Below, piece after piece: positions 16,737-25,111 of a stretch of 64,000 nt of DNA (its first letter is position 1; each line of letters opens with the position of its first letter). Position numbers and translations under genes: made by a program. Below the pieces are notes generated by a model, which was given only the letters and a program-made list of their open reading frames with translations, did not search any database and had not been told where the DNA came from. The stretch comes from Faecalibacterium sp. I4-3-84 (GTDB lineage: Bacteria > Bacillota > Clostridia > Oscillospirales > Ruminococcaceae), in the NCBI RefSeq assembly GCF_023347255.1, contig NZ_CP094466.1, forward strand, positions 930,001-994,000, in the 5' to 3' direction.

Positions 16737-17120
16737 TTACCAGCGCCACTGGGCACCCGTCAGTGTCGGATAGCTGCGCCGCAGCCACGCCGCCAGATCT
16801 GCCAGCAGACTGTTGTACTGGGCCTGCTCCCCGACGTAGCGGTCGGTCTCGCCAAGGGCCGCATCGGTCATGGCACACAGATAATGCGGATACAGCGCAT
16901 CAAAAGGTGCCGGTGCCAGCAGCACATCGTCGTCCTGCAGGCTGTCGTCCCATGCAAGGTCTGCGCCCACATCGTCGTATGCATCTGTGATGCTGTTTTT
17001 AAAAAAGCGTTCCCGCAGCATCGCGTCTGCTTCCTTCAGCCACGCCTGCCGGGTGGCCAACGCAATGCGGCTGCCCGGGCGCAGCTCTTCGGCGCGTTCC
17101 AGCGCCTGTCCTACGGTCAT
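16737..17120 (-). CDS. Phage head-tail adaptor-like protein
   Basis: This 127-residue helical protein (TVGQALERAEELRPGSRI at the start, then a long central helix and Tyr/Trp-rich C-terminus ending TGAQWRW) has the size and helical character of connector/adaptor proteins that dock under the portal. It sits between the capsid block and the nozzle-like gene. A strong AAAAAGGAG site precedes it. Function is by position and size only. Confidence 0.6.
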   Translation of the reverse strand: MTVGQALERAEELRPGSRIALATRQAWLKEADAMLRERFFKNSITDAYDDVGADLAWDDSLQDDDVLLAPAPFDALYPHYLCAMTDAALGETDRYVGEQAQYNSLLADLAAWLRRSYPTLTGAQWRW

Positions 17121-17140
17121 ATGCTCACTCTCCTTTTTAT

Positions 17141-17178
17141 AAAGGCCCGGCCGGGCAGACTCCCCAGCCGGGCTTTTT
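17141..17178 (-). terminator. Hairpin within the virion operon
   Basis: On the - strand AAAGCCCGGC pairs with GCCGGGCCTTT between the small capsid-associated gene and the adaptor gene. It could reduce downstream expression relative to the capsid gene. Confidence 0.5.
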
Positions 17179-17191
17179 GTCTGTTGCGGGT

Positions 17192-17407
17192 TTACTGGGC
17201 GGCGTTCTCTGCCGCCGCAATGCGGGCGGCGGTCAGCTCATCCTGCATCTGGCTGTGCTCCAGCACCTCGGCCACTTCGGGCGGCACTTCCACCTCCACG
17301 CCGCGGCGGATCTTATAGTTCACACCGTTCACGCTGACGAACAGATCGCCCTTGTAGCGGCTGTTATCCTTGAACAGCCGGATGCGCACATTTTTCTTTT
17401 CAGCCAT
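17192..17407 (-). CDS. Small capsid-associated phage protein
   Basis: This 71-residue protein starts with a basic strand region (KKNVRIRLFKDNSRYKGDLFVSVNGVNYKIRRG), a compact beta fold, followed by an acidic helix. It comes 13 bases after the major capsid gene, and similar short proteins commonly follow N4-gp56 capsid genes. A capsid-decoration or head-fibre role is plausible but unproven. Confidence 0.65.
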   Translation of the reverse strand: MAEKKNVRIRLFKDNSRYKGDLFVSVNGVNYKIRRGVEVEVPPEVAEVLEHSQMQDELTAARIAAAENAAQ

Positions 17408-17420
17408 GGCTCACGCCTCC

Positions 17421-18419
17421 TCAGTTTGCGGCAGCGGTAGCAGAATAGCTGGACGCACTCTCAATGCGCACCATGTACTGCTCCACCAAACGCTCTGCCG
17501 CACGCATGCCCTTCCAGCCCACGGAAGCGCGCTGGTTCAGCGGGTCGTCGCCATAGCCCAGCTGCTTGACGATGTGCTCAAGGCCGCCGTCTTCCAGCTC
17601 GGTCACGCCGTAGGCATGGGCACCCAGCACCAGCGTGCCGAATACAGCCAGACCGTCCGGGCAGGTGGAATCCTTCCAGATCTTGGCCTCGCTGGTCTCG
17701 ATGAAGCGGATGTTGCCCAGCTTGCCGATCTCGCCGCGGAACATGGTGTCCGGGTCGGCGTACTTGTGCACCTCAATGAACTCCTTGCTAGTCTTCAGGT
17801 CGTAAGCAGCGTAGGGGTGGATGATGGCAATGTAGCTGTCGCCGATGGGGTCGGCGTTCATCGCGCCCAGCTGTGCCGCCGCCTGAAAGAACAGCTTCGG
17901 GGTCAGGGTGCAGGTCTTGTCCAGTGCCTTGCGGCTGGCAACGGCAGTCTCGGTGCCGTCTGCGGCCAGCTTGGGCGCATAGATCACATTGGTGCCGCCC
18001 GCCAGCACATCGCGGGTAATGCTGTCCATGGTGCGGCCTGCCTGACTTGCCAGCACACGGGTGGCCTGCACCACATTGTTGTCAATGGCGGTCATCTGCA
18101 GCACATCGGTCAGCGGAGTCCAGCCGCCGTACTGGTGCAGATCGCTGGTGATGGTGGTCACATTCAGCGCCTGACCGTTCGGGGTCACGCCCTCGGTCAG
18201 CGGAGTGGATGCCTTGGGCAGGCTGTCGTACTTGCGGAACTCAATGGTCTTGCCGCCGTTCTGGGGCACAGGGTAGTAGTCCGCAAACTGGTCGTGCACC
18301 AGACGCGGCTCTGCCTGATCGATGAGACGCTTCTCGTAGAAGGTCTTCATCTCTTTCGACATGGTAGCGGTGGTGTTCAGGTTTTCCGCAAACAGCTGGA
18401 TGTTGAAATTCTTGTTCAT
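17421..18419 (-). CDS. N4-gp56 family major capsid protein with a Prp-type cleavage motif
   Basis: This 332-residue protein matches the N4-gp56 capsid family: MSKEMKTFYEKRLI, LVHDQFADYYPVPQNGGKTI, FRKYDSLPKASTPLTEGVTP, then the TTITSDLHQYGGWTPLTDVL segment and a C-terminal VKQLGYGDDPLNQRASVGWKG. Residues 6-11 read NIQLFA, the L27-like motif cut by Prp proteases in phage assembly, so the mature N-terminus is predicted at Glu12. Two in-frame ATGs exist; the inner one (18419) has the better spacing to GAAAGGAA. It follows the scaffold gene by 28 bases. Confidence 0.88.
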   Translation of the reverse strand: MNKNFNIQLFAENLNTTATMSKEMKTFYEKRLIDQAEPRLVHDQFADYYPVPQNGGKTIEFRKYDSLPKASTPLTEGVTPNGQALNVTTITSDLHQYGGWTPLTDVLQMTAIDNNVVQATRVLASQAGRTMDSITRDVLAGGTNVIYAPKLAADGTETAVASRKALDKTCTLTPKLFFQAAAQLGAMNADPIGDSYIAIIHPYAAYDLKTSKEFIEVHKYADPDTMFRGEIGKLGNIRFIETSEAKIWKDSTCPDGLAVFGTLVLGAHAYGVTELEDGGLEHIVKQLGYGDDPLNQRASVGWKGMRAAERLVEQYMVRIESASSYSATAAAN

Positions 18420-18447
18420 GCTCATATTCCTTTCTCTTGTAAAATAG

Positions 18448-19395
18448 TCACAATTCGATCTGTGCTCCGTGGAGCACACGGCGTTCCAGTGCTTCTCGCT
18501 GGGCGCGGGTCATGCTGGCTACATCCGGGCGGACGGTAGCCGCGCCGCCGGGCCGGATGCCGTTTTCGGTGGGCCGTGCGGCCCGCTGCTGAATGCGTTC
18601 CACCACGCCCTGCTCCACAGCCTGCGCTGCAGTGCGCAGGTTTTCGTCGTAGTGGGCCAGACGGTACGCATCCCGCACCCTCATGCCGGGCAGCTGCATC
18701 AGGCGGCGCATCTCCGGGCTGCGCAGCTCGTTCTGCAGATCAAAATCCGGCTGGCTGCGGCGCATGGCCGCTTCCTCTGCCGCCCAGCGGGCATGCAGGC
18801 TGTGCACAGCAGCCTGTGTGCTGCGGGCAAAGCTGGACAGCGGCGGCAGTTCCGGGCGCTGCACGGGCAGTTCCTGCCGGGGCTTTTCCGGCTGCAGCTC
18901 TACGGTTTTCTCTGCCGAAGTCTGCGGCACAGCGGGCGCTTTTGCTTCGTCCGGCTTCATGGTGCCGGAGGCCACTGCCTGCCGGGTCTGCGCTTCGCTC
19001 AGGGCAGGGGGAGCGGCTTCTCCCTCTGCAAAGAGCTGCAGATCCATCATGCTCTCCTTTCCTCTGCGGCTCACATCTGCAAAGCGGACATTCTCCGGGT
19101 AGCGTTCGGCCAGCAACACAAAGCAGGCTTTGGCCAGCTCAAAGGCACCGCGCACCCATTCTTCGCAGGGCGCATCCACGCTCACTGCCAGACGCGGGCC
19201 GTCCGGCTCATCAAAGGCTTCGCTGTGGGCGTTCTCTTCCCCGGCCAGCAGGTACACAAGGCCCTGCATCACGGTGCTGGCTCCTGCACAAACGATGTCC
19301 TGCCCGGCAGGCGCATAGCCCGCATGACCGGCAGCTTCCAGCCGGCAGCTCAGCCCGGCGGGAGTATCCATCTCGCTGTAACAAACTTTCATCAT
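18448..19395 (-). CDS. Prp-like cysteine protease fused to phage scaffold protein
   Basis: This 315-residue protein combines two parts. Residues 1-110 are a Prp (YsxB-like) cysteine protease with GHAGY and DIVCAGAS; the dyad His24 and Cys36 has the 12-residue spacing of Prp. Residues 116-315 look like a capsid scaffold: charged, Pro/Gln-rich, helical, with MDLQLFA at 117-123, the Prp cleavage signature. Self-release of the scaffold after Ala123 is predicted. The ATG at 19395 has AGGAGGTGA upstream; a second start at 19047 could make scaffold alone. Portal lies upstream, capsid downstream. Confidence 0.85.
   Translation of the reverse strand: MMKVCYSEMDTPAGLSCRLEAAGHAGYAPAGQDIVCAGASTVMQGLVYLLAGEENAHSEAFDEPDGPRLAVSVDAPCEEWVRGAFELAKACFVLLAERYPENVRFADVSRRGKESMMDLQLFAEGEAAPPALSEAQTRQAVASGTMKPDEAKAPAVPQTSAEKTVELQPEKPRQELPVQRPELPPLSSFARSTQAAVHSLHARWAAEEAAMRRSQPDFDLQNELRSPEMRRLMQLPGMRVRDAYRLAHYDENLRTAAQAVEQGVVERIQQRAARPTENGIRPGGAATVRPDVASMTRAQREALERRVLHGAQIEL
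19045..19060 (-). promoter_or_regulatory. Internal ribosome site and start codons for a scaffold-only product
   Basis: Within the fusion gene the - strand has AAAGGAGAGC immediately before ATGATG (19050 and 19047). The second ATG has about six bases of spacing. It would begin translation exactly at MDLQLFA, giving about 199 residues. Confidence 0.6.
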
Positions 19396-19411
19396 AAAAT
19401 TCACCTCCTTT

Positions 19412-21226
19412 TTAATGGATGTCCATGGCACGTGCAGCGGCGGCCACCGGCAGGGCATTGCCAAGGCCCGCCAGCTTTACCGCCTGCCCGTCCTTCTGCA
19501 CAGACGCACCGCCTGCACTGCGGGCCGGTTCGTCAGGCCCGGTGCCCTGCTGGGCGATCACCGCCGCCATCTGTGCCATCTGCTGCTGCATCCGGGCCAG
19601 CTGCTGGGCAAGGGTGCCGTTCTGCCGCACCCTCTGGCGCACCTTCTCAATGCCTTCAAAATCCATCATTTCCAGTGCCGCAAGGGCGGCATCGGCATTT
19701 TCCGGCTTGAAAAATCCCAGCTGATAGCACTCCTTGGCCGTCTCGTTCTGGGAAAGGCGGCTGAAGGTGCTCTTCTTGGCGGCGCTCACCACGATGTCAA
19801 AGATCGGCTCCCGGCTGCCCAGTTCCACGCCGCCCACGCTGCCGCCGGGTACCGCCCGCAGCGCCTGCGCCGAGAAGGGCACGAACCGGCTCTCGCCGCT
19901 TTCGCCCACGATGCGGAACACCCGCTGCTCGTCGTAGAACTGGCGCATCAGCTCGATGATGAGATAGCACTGCTTTGCAAAAGCACGGTAGGCGCTCTTG
20001 AGCATATCGCGGCTGAGTTTGCTGCCTGCCTCCTGCAAGGCCGCAATGGCGCTGGCTGCGGTCACACCTCCGGCAGTGCCGCCCTGCGTCATGTCCCGGT
20101 TGCCGCTGATCTCCTTCAGCTCTTCAATGCGGCTCTGGCGGTAGCTCAGGCTGTTGCCCTGCAGGCCCGCCGTCTGCAGCGGACGGAAACTGTCGTCGTT
20201 GAGCCGTCCCACCACATGCACGATGTCCCGGCTGAAATCGGCCAGCTCTTCCTCGTTGACCCCTGCCGTGTCGCTGAGCACATACCGCTGCTTTGCACTC
20301 AGCAGCACGTTCTCGTCCATGGCATGGTTCATCTTGTCAATGGCCGTCTGGCAGTCCTTCATCACATCGATGTAGCCAAAGCCCGCCGGGCTGTCCTCCT
20401 CCACGAACAGCGGGTCAAATACAAAGGGGTACTGCCCGTGGTCGTACAGGCCGCTTTCTGCCAGCGCCGAGTCGTTCTGGCTGGCGTACAGCACCACGCC
20501 GTTGCAGAACTTGCAGTAGTGCAGCACCATGCGCCCCGTTTCATCCGGGCGCTTGTAGTACCAGTCCACCACCACGCTCTTGGAGCTGGTGTCCTGCCCT
20601 TCATCGTGGATGTACCGGGGCACGTCCAGCACGCTGGCGGTGTGTCCTGCCAGCTGCGGGTACTGCGCGCACAGCCGGGCCGTGTCCTCAAGGCTCAGGC
20701 TGAAAAAGTCCGGCGATGCCTGAATATCCGCCACGCCCGGCTCCCAGTAGAGCATCAGCAGGTTCACGCTGCGCACCGCAATGTCGCCAATTCCGCCGCG
20801 CATTGCAGGGTCCCAGAAGATGCCGGTCACGCCGGTGCCCTGTTTGAGCTTGCGCCACCAGCAGTCGCTGTACACCTGCTCGTAGTCGGCCTGTTCCAGC
20901 ACCACCGGCAAAACGCTGGAAAGTGCCCGTGCGGTGTCCTCGTCATCTGCCTCTCGGGGCAGCACGTTCGGTTCCGGGTAGTTGTCCATGGCATCGGCGT
21001 GCTTGTTGGCAATGCTGTTGAACAGCCACCCGCTGGAAGGCTGAGCCTTGCCGGGCATCATGGGGTTCTGGTAGTTCTTCCAGTGGCCCATGCGGAACCA
21101 CAGCTCGTTATCCACAATGCGCTTGTCCAGCGCAGCCTTGCCCGCCTTGTACCGCTGCAAGGTCTGCATGGCCTCGGCCACCTGTGCTTCACCCACGGGC
21201 AAAGCTTCGTTCTCGTAATCGTCCAT
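19412..21226 (-). CDS. Phage portal protein
   Basis: This 604-residue protein lies directly after the terminase large subunit and before the protease-scaffold gene, the standard portal position. It shows portal-like features: an N-terminal helical wing (YKAGKAALDKRIVDNELWF), SIANKHADAMDNYPEPNVLPRE, a central WDPAMRGG and beta-rich region, and C-terminal Gln/Met-rich helices with a coiled-coil (LARMQQQMAQMAAVIAQQ). It would form the dodecameric vertex through which DNA is pumped. The large size suggests a podoviral-type (P22/N4-like) portal. The frame is intact. Confidence 0.8.
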   Translation of the reverse strand: MDDYENEALPVGEAQVAEAMQTLQRYKAGKAALDKRIVDNELWFRMGHWKNYQNPMMPGKAQPSSGWLFNSIANKHADAMDNYPEPNVLPREADDEDTARALSSVLPVVLEQADYEQVYSDCWWRKLKQGTGVTGIFWDPAMRGGIGDIAVRSVNLLMLYWEPGVADIQASPDFFSLSLEDTARLCAQYPQLAGHTASVLDVPRYIHDEGQDTSSKSVVVDWYYKRPDETGRMVLHYCKFCNGVVLYASQNDSALAESGLYDHGQYPFVFDPLFVEEDSPAGFGYIDVMKDCQTAIDKMNHAMDENVLLSAKQRYVLSDTAGVNEEELADFSRDIVHVVGRLNDDSFRPLQTAGLQGNSLSYRQSRIEELKEISGNRDMTQGGTAGGVTAASAIAALQEAGSKLSRDMLKSAYRAFAKQCYLIIELMRQFYDEQRVFRIVGESGESRFVPFSAQALRAVPGGSVGGVELGSREPIFDIVVSAAKKSTFSRLSQNETAKECYQLGFFKPENADAALAALEMMDFEGIEKVRQRVRQNGTLAQQLARMQQQMAQMAAVIAQQGTGPDEPARSAGGASVQKDGQAVKLAGLGNALPVAAAARAMDIH

Positions 21227-21238
21227 TGCGTTTCTCCT

Positions 21239-22687
21239 TTAAATTCTGTAAAATCTTGCCCGCTTGTGCAGGTTCAGCGGGTCGTCGGGCATGGGCGGCG
21301 CAGCACAGCGCACCGGCGGGCTGATAGGGTTCTCCATCAGCACATAGCGGCACTCGTCGTAAATGTGATCCTCCTGCCGGGTGTCGATGTCCTCCACGTT
21401 GCTTTCGTCGTACACAAGGTTCGGGATCGTGCGGATAAAGTGCTTGCAGGTATTGAACACCTGAAACATCGGCCTGCCGTCCGCATCAAAATTCAGCCGG
21501 TAGTGGAACTGCATCTTGCCCGCAAGCCGGGTGTTGTCGCCGGGGGACCAGCGCAGGAAGTTCGGGCTGCGCTCCATCATAGCGGCAATGCTTTCGCCGC
21601 GGCTCTCATCAAAGATGGCCGGATCGGCAATGCCGTGGATCACCCTGCCGCGCAAAAGCGGGTCGTTCTGCTCTGCCTCCCGGATGCGCCGGGCCTGTTC
21701 CACCGGGTCGATGCGCAGGCCCTCGTTCGGCCTGCCGGTGCAGCCGTACAGCTCCTTGATGCGGTACAGCCGCCCCTCCTCGTCCGCTGCGTACCACCCC
21801 ACCGAGAACGGCTTGGAAAAGCCAAAGTCGAACCCGCGGTAGATCTGCCAGTGCTTCGGGATGGTGAACGGTGCGATCACATGGGTCCAGCGCTGGTCTT
21901 CGTAGCGGGCCGGGTCGTTGCGCCATTCGGTAAACACCTGCCCGGAAAAGCTGTCCCAGCTGCCGTAGAGCAGCGCCTGCTTTTCTGCTTCCGGCATACT
22001 GGCAAGGCTTGCAAGGTAGCCGGGGTCGTTTGCCAGCAGGGCGGGGTTATCAAAAATGCTGGAAGGGATGAACACCCGCGCCCGCTGCAGCTTCTGTTCG
22101 GTGCCGTCCGGCAGCTTTACCGTGTATTCTTCGGTGATAGGCGTTCCGGGCGGTGCGGGCGTGATGAACCGTGCCTTCACCCACCCGTGGCCGATGCCGC
22201 CGGGATTCGTGGTGGCTCGCATGTACACCCGGGTGCCCGGGCCGGTGGGACGGTTGCGGCTCATCATGTAGCTGTACTCTTCCCATTCAAAGTGGGTCAG
22301 CTCGTCAAAGCCGATAAAATCGAAGGCCTTGCCCTGATAATTGGTACGATCCTTGGTGTACTGCATGGAGCCAAAGTAAATTTTTGCCCCGCTGGGGAAG
22401 TTCCACACATGGGCCGTGGCGTTGTACTGTGCCTGCGGGAACGCCCTGTGGTAGTACACCTGGCTCTTGTCCACCAGATCGGAAAGCTGCGGGTAGGTCT
22501 TGCGCAGGATCAGCGCCCGGTAGTGTGGAATGTGCACCTGCCGCAGCGCTTCGATCACCAGCGCGTCGCTCTTGCCGCCGCCTGCTGCACCGCCGTACAG
22601 CGCTTCCGGTTCCGGGCGGCTCATAAATTCGGCCTGCCGCGGCTGGGGCCGCCAGACCACCGGCACTCTTGCTTGTACAATGCTCAT
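21239..22687 (-). CDS. terL: Phage terminase large subunit
   Basis: This 482-residue packaging motor has Walker A GGAAGGGKS near residue 32, Walker B FDFIGFDE near 120, coupling TNPGG, and the RNase H-like nuclease with GFDFGFSKPF near 290 and a second acidic site at GIADPA. All key residues are present, so an active ATPase-nuclease is expected. Start at ATG 22687 (GGTGGAGGAAG upstream) overlaps the previous gene by ATGA, so the two are translationally coupled. It packages DNA into the capsid encoded downstream. Confidence 0.92.
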   Translation of the reverse strand: MSIVQARVPVVWRPQPRQAEFMSRPEPEALYGGAAGGGKSDALVIEALRQVHIPHYRALILRKTYPQLSDLVDKSQVYYHRAFPQAQYNATAHVWNFPSGAKIYFGSMQYTKDRTNYQGKAFDFIGFDELTHFEWEEYSYMMSRNRPTGPGTRVYMRATTNPGGIGHGWVKARFITPAPPGTPITEEYTVKLPDGTEQKLQRARVFIPSSIFDNPALLANDPGYLASLASMPEAEKQALLYGSWDSFSGQVFTEWRNDPARYEDQRWTHVIAPFTIPKHWQIYRGFDFGFSKPFSVGWYAADEEGRLYRIKELYGCTGRPNEGLRIDPVEQARRIREAEQNDPLLRGRVIHGIADPAIFDESRGESIAAMMERSPNFLRWSPGDNTRLAGKMQFHYRLNFDADGRPMFQVFNTCKHFIRTIPNLVYDESNVEDIDTRQEDHIYDECRYVLMENPISPPVRCAAPPMPDDPLNLHKRARFYRI

Positions 22688-22965
22688 GGTTCTTCCTCCA
22701 CCGTCGGCAGCAGCACCACGCCGCACTCCGCTCCTTCTGCCTGTGCCCCCTGATCGTTCAGGATCTTGGCTACACCGGCCAGATCCTTGAGCACCGCCGT
22801 GGCCTCCTTGAGGTCTTTCATGGTGCCTGCTCCCGATGCGCCTTCCTTTTTTGCCGCCTTCTGCCGGGCATTCAGTTCCCGCACCTGCTGTGCCAGCAGG
22901 GTGCTCAGGGTGTCCGTGGCTCGGCTCAGGCTGGCCAGCCCTCTGGCCTGTTTTGTCTGCCCCAT
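22684..22965 (-). CDS. Small phage protein in the terminase small-subunit position
   Basis: This 93-residue helical protein (MGQTKQARGLASLSRATD, then a long helix with VRELNARQKAAKKEG) overlaps terL by four bases. Its position, size and basic N-terminal half fit a terminase small subunit or packaging chaperone, but no helix-turn-helix is clear. The AAAGGAG ribosome site is rather far (about 14 bases) from the ATG, so a different or non-ATG start upstream is possible. Confidence 0.55.
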   Translation of the reverse strand: MGQTKQARGLASLSRATDTLSTLLAQQVRELNARQKAAKKEGASGAGTMKDLKEATAVLKDLAGVAKILNDQGAQAEGAECGVVLLPTVEEEP

Positions 22966-23253
22966 GGTGTTGGGTATCAGCTCCTTTCCGCCCTGGTGTG
23001 CTGGGCTATGGCAAAAGGATACCACTGGTGCTGCTTTCCCAACAGTGTGCACTTTTACAGGGCCATAACGTATATTTTGAATTTAAAAATCCGATTCGTA
23101 TACTTTTATTCCTTGTAATTCATCGCTGTTTCGTATCTTTTCAAAAGCAGTGTTTTTTCTCCATCAAAATTTGTGGCAGACCCGCAGAAAACCTTCAAAG
23201 TCATACTCATTTGCGATTTTTGGACAGAAAATGAAAAAAGTGTGTTTATTCTG
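22966..23253. other. Gene-free spacer upstream of the virion island
   Basis: About 290 bases of AT-richer sequence without a convincing ORF. It must carry the leftward promoter of the island; TATACG boxes appear on the - strand near 23065 and 23100 but without good -35 partners. No copy of the tRNA-His 3' end is found here, so no attachment-site pair with 12742-12764. Confidence 0.5.
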
Positions 23254-23283
23254 TGGACAAATGCTTTTGTAAAATGTTACAAT
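23254..23283 (+). promoter_or_regulatory. Promoter of the AzgA-type permease
   Basis: TGGACA (23254-23259) and TACAAT (23278-23283), 18-base spacer. Confidence 0.6.
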
Positions 23284-23346
23284 AGGTTCTGTTCTTTCTC
23301 GTCCCACGCACGGACGGGATGTTTTATCTGAATCAGGAGGTTCCTC

Positions 23347-24717
23347 ATGTTAGAAAACATCTTTCATCTGAAGGAGAACCACACCGATGTCAAGACCGAG
23401 ATCATGGCAGGTATCACCACCTTCATGACCATGGCTTACATCCTTGCGGTCAATCCCAACATCCTTTCTGCTTCCGGCATGGATTCGGAAGCCGTTCTGA
23501 TCGCCACCGCGCTGGCATCCTTTGTTGGCACTGCGCTTATGGCTCTGCTTGCCAACTATCCGTTTGCACTGGCACCCGGCATGGGCCTGAACGCCTACTT
23601 CTCCTACACGGTCGTTCTCACCATGGGCTACAGCTGGCAGTTGGCCCTGATGGCCGTCTTTGTGGAGGGCATCATCTTCATCGTGCTGTCCCTCACCAAT
23701 GTCCGTGAGGGCATCTTCAATGCCATCCCCATGACCCTGAAGAGCGCCGTCAGCGTGGGCATCGGCCTGTTCGTTGCTTTCGTTGGCCTGCAGAACGCAA
23801 AGCTGATCGTCAACAGCGATTCCACCCTCGTCACCTACCAGCACTTCAAGGGCGAGACCTTCTCCAGCGTGGGCATGGGCGCGATCCTTGCCCTGTTGGG
23901 TATCGTGATCACCGCCATCCTGCTGGTAAAGAAGGTCAAGGGCGGCATCCTGTACGGCATTCTTATCACCTGGGTGCTGGGCATCCTCTGCGAGATCGCC
24001 GGCATCTATGTTCCCAACCCCGATGCAGGCATGTACTCCGTCATTCCCACCGCTTTTGTCAGCTTCGACTTCTCCGCGCTGGGCAAGACCTTTGGTCAGG
24101 TGTTCAAGACCGATTTCTCCGGCGTTGGCATCCTGAACTTCTTTGCCGTCATGTTCTCCTTCCTGTTCGTTGACCTGTTCGATACTCTGGGCACCCTGAT
24201 CGGTGTTGCCTCCAAGGCCGACATGCTGGACGAGGACGGCAAGCTGCCCCACATCAAGGGCGCACTGATGGCCGACTCCATCGCCACCTGCGCAGGCGCT
24301 GTGCTGGGCACTTCCACCACCACCACCTTCGTCGAGAGTGCTTCCGGCGTTACCGAGGGCGGCCGCACCGGTCTGACCGCTATGACCACCGGCATCCTGT
24401 TCCTGCTGGCCACCATCTTCAGCCCTCTGTTCCTCACCATCCCGTCCTTTGCAACGGCTCCGGCCCTGATCATCGTGGGCTTCTACATGATGGGTTCCGC
24501 CGTCAAGATCGACTTCAACGACCCCAGCGAGGGCATCCCCGCCTTCCTGACCATTCTGGCCATGCCCACTGCTTACAGCATTTCCGAGGGCATCGCCATC
24601 GGCGTCATCTCCTGGACCCTGATCAATCTGGTCACCGGCAAGGCCAAGGAAAAGAAGATCAGCCCTCTGATGTATGTGCTGACCGTGCTGTTTATCCTCA
24701 AGTACGTGTTCCTCTAA
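23347..24717 (+). CDS. AzgA-type NCS2 purine (adenine/guanine/hypoxanthine) permease
   Basis: This 456-residue membrane protein has about 13 hydrophobic segments and AzgA/PbuG/PbuO hallmarks: TEIMAGITTFMTMAYILAVNP at the start, PFALAPGMGLNAYF, then DLFDTLGTLIGV and the TTTFVESASGVTEGGRTG stretch that lines the substrate site. It imports purine bases with protons. A perfect CAGGAGG ribosome site lies six bases before the ATG. The gene is alone between the phage island and a terminator; no purine riboswitch is seen in its leader. Confidence 0.92.
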   Translation: MLENIFHLKENHTDVKTEIMAGITTFMTMAYILAVNPNILSASGMDSEAVLIATALASFVGTALMALLANYPFALAPGMGLNAYFSYTVVLTMGYSWQLALMAVFVEGIIFIVLSLTNVREGIFNAIPMTLKSAVSVGIGLFVAFVGLQNAKLIVNSDSTLVTYQHFKGETFSSVGMGAILALLGIVITAILLVKKVKGGILYGILITWVLGILCEIAGIYVPNPDAGMYSVIPTAFVSFDFSALGKTFGQVFKTDFSGVGILNFFAVMFSFLFVDLFDTLGTLIGVASKADMLDEDGKLPHIKGALMADSIATCAGAVLGTSTTTTFVESASGVTEGGRTGLTAMTTGILFLLATIFSPLFLTIPSFATAPALIIVGFYMMGSAVKIDFNDPSEGIPAFLTILAMPTAYSISEGIAIGVISWTLINLVTGKAKEKKISPLMYVLTVLFILKYVFL

Positions 24718-24740
24718 GCCGCTGATCTTACCGCAAGCAA

Positions 24741-24775
24741 AAAAGCTCCCGTCCTGATGATGGACGGGAGCTTTT
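24741..24775. terminator. Terminator after the purine permease
   Basis: A perfect 14-bp stem AAAAGCTCCCGTCC/GGACGGGAGCTTTT with T tract on the + strand and A tract on the left, so it can act in both directions. Confidence 0.9.
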
Positions 24776-24855
24776 CTGTTTCCTGTGATTCAGAACAGCC
24801 TGTGCATTCGCTCCGGGCTGTCCGGCGTGGAACTATTCTTTTTTAGCGATCGGGG

Positions 24856-25059
24856 TTATTTGCGCCGCGGGTGGATATGCACTTCCGGGATAGCCACGTT
24901 ATCATAGTGGATCGGCTTATCAGCCGCCGGAGTGCCGTCCGCATCCATATGATGTGCCACCTTGCCGGTATGGATCTCCGGCACGGCCACGGTTTCTTCC
25001 TCATGGGGATGCTCCCGCTTTTTTCCGAGCCACGTTTTCAGATGGTGATAAAGCGACAT
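24856..25059 (-). CDS. Small His-rich protein, function unknown
   Basis: This 67-residue protein begins MSLYHHLKTWLGKKREHPHEEE and contains about ten His plus two similar motifs, VAVPEIHTG and VAIPEVHIHP, that look like an internal duplication. Metal binding is possible but unproven. The AAAGGAG ribosome site nine bases upstream and its place 52 bases after the GltS symporter gene support a real gene at the end of that operon. No family is recognised. Confidence 0.6.
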   Translation of the reverse strand: MSLYHHLKTWLGKKREHPHEEETVAVPEIHTGKVAHHMDADGTPAADKPIHYDNVAIPEVHIHPRRK

Positions 25060-25111
25060 TGCACGTCTCCTTTCCCGGTGCGGAAGCCCGCCCGAACTGT
25101 AAAGATCAGCT

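Noticed and set aside
17192-17407. Third Prp cleavage motif in the small capsid-associated protein (RIRLFK)
   Set aside because: It lacks the Gln and the FA of the LQxFA signature.
19415-22753. A 1112-codon + strand open frame opposite portal and terminase
   Set aside because: It has no recognisable domain and mirrors the codon pattern of the real - strand genes.
23254-23346. Purine riboswitch before the AzgA permease
   Set aside because: The conserved three-way-junction bases (TATA...YYTAC pattern) are absent in the short leader.
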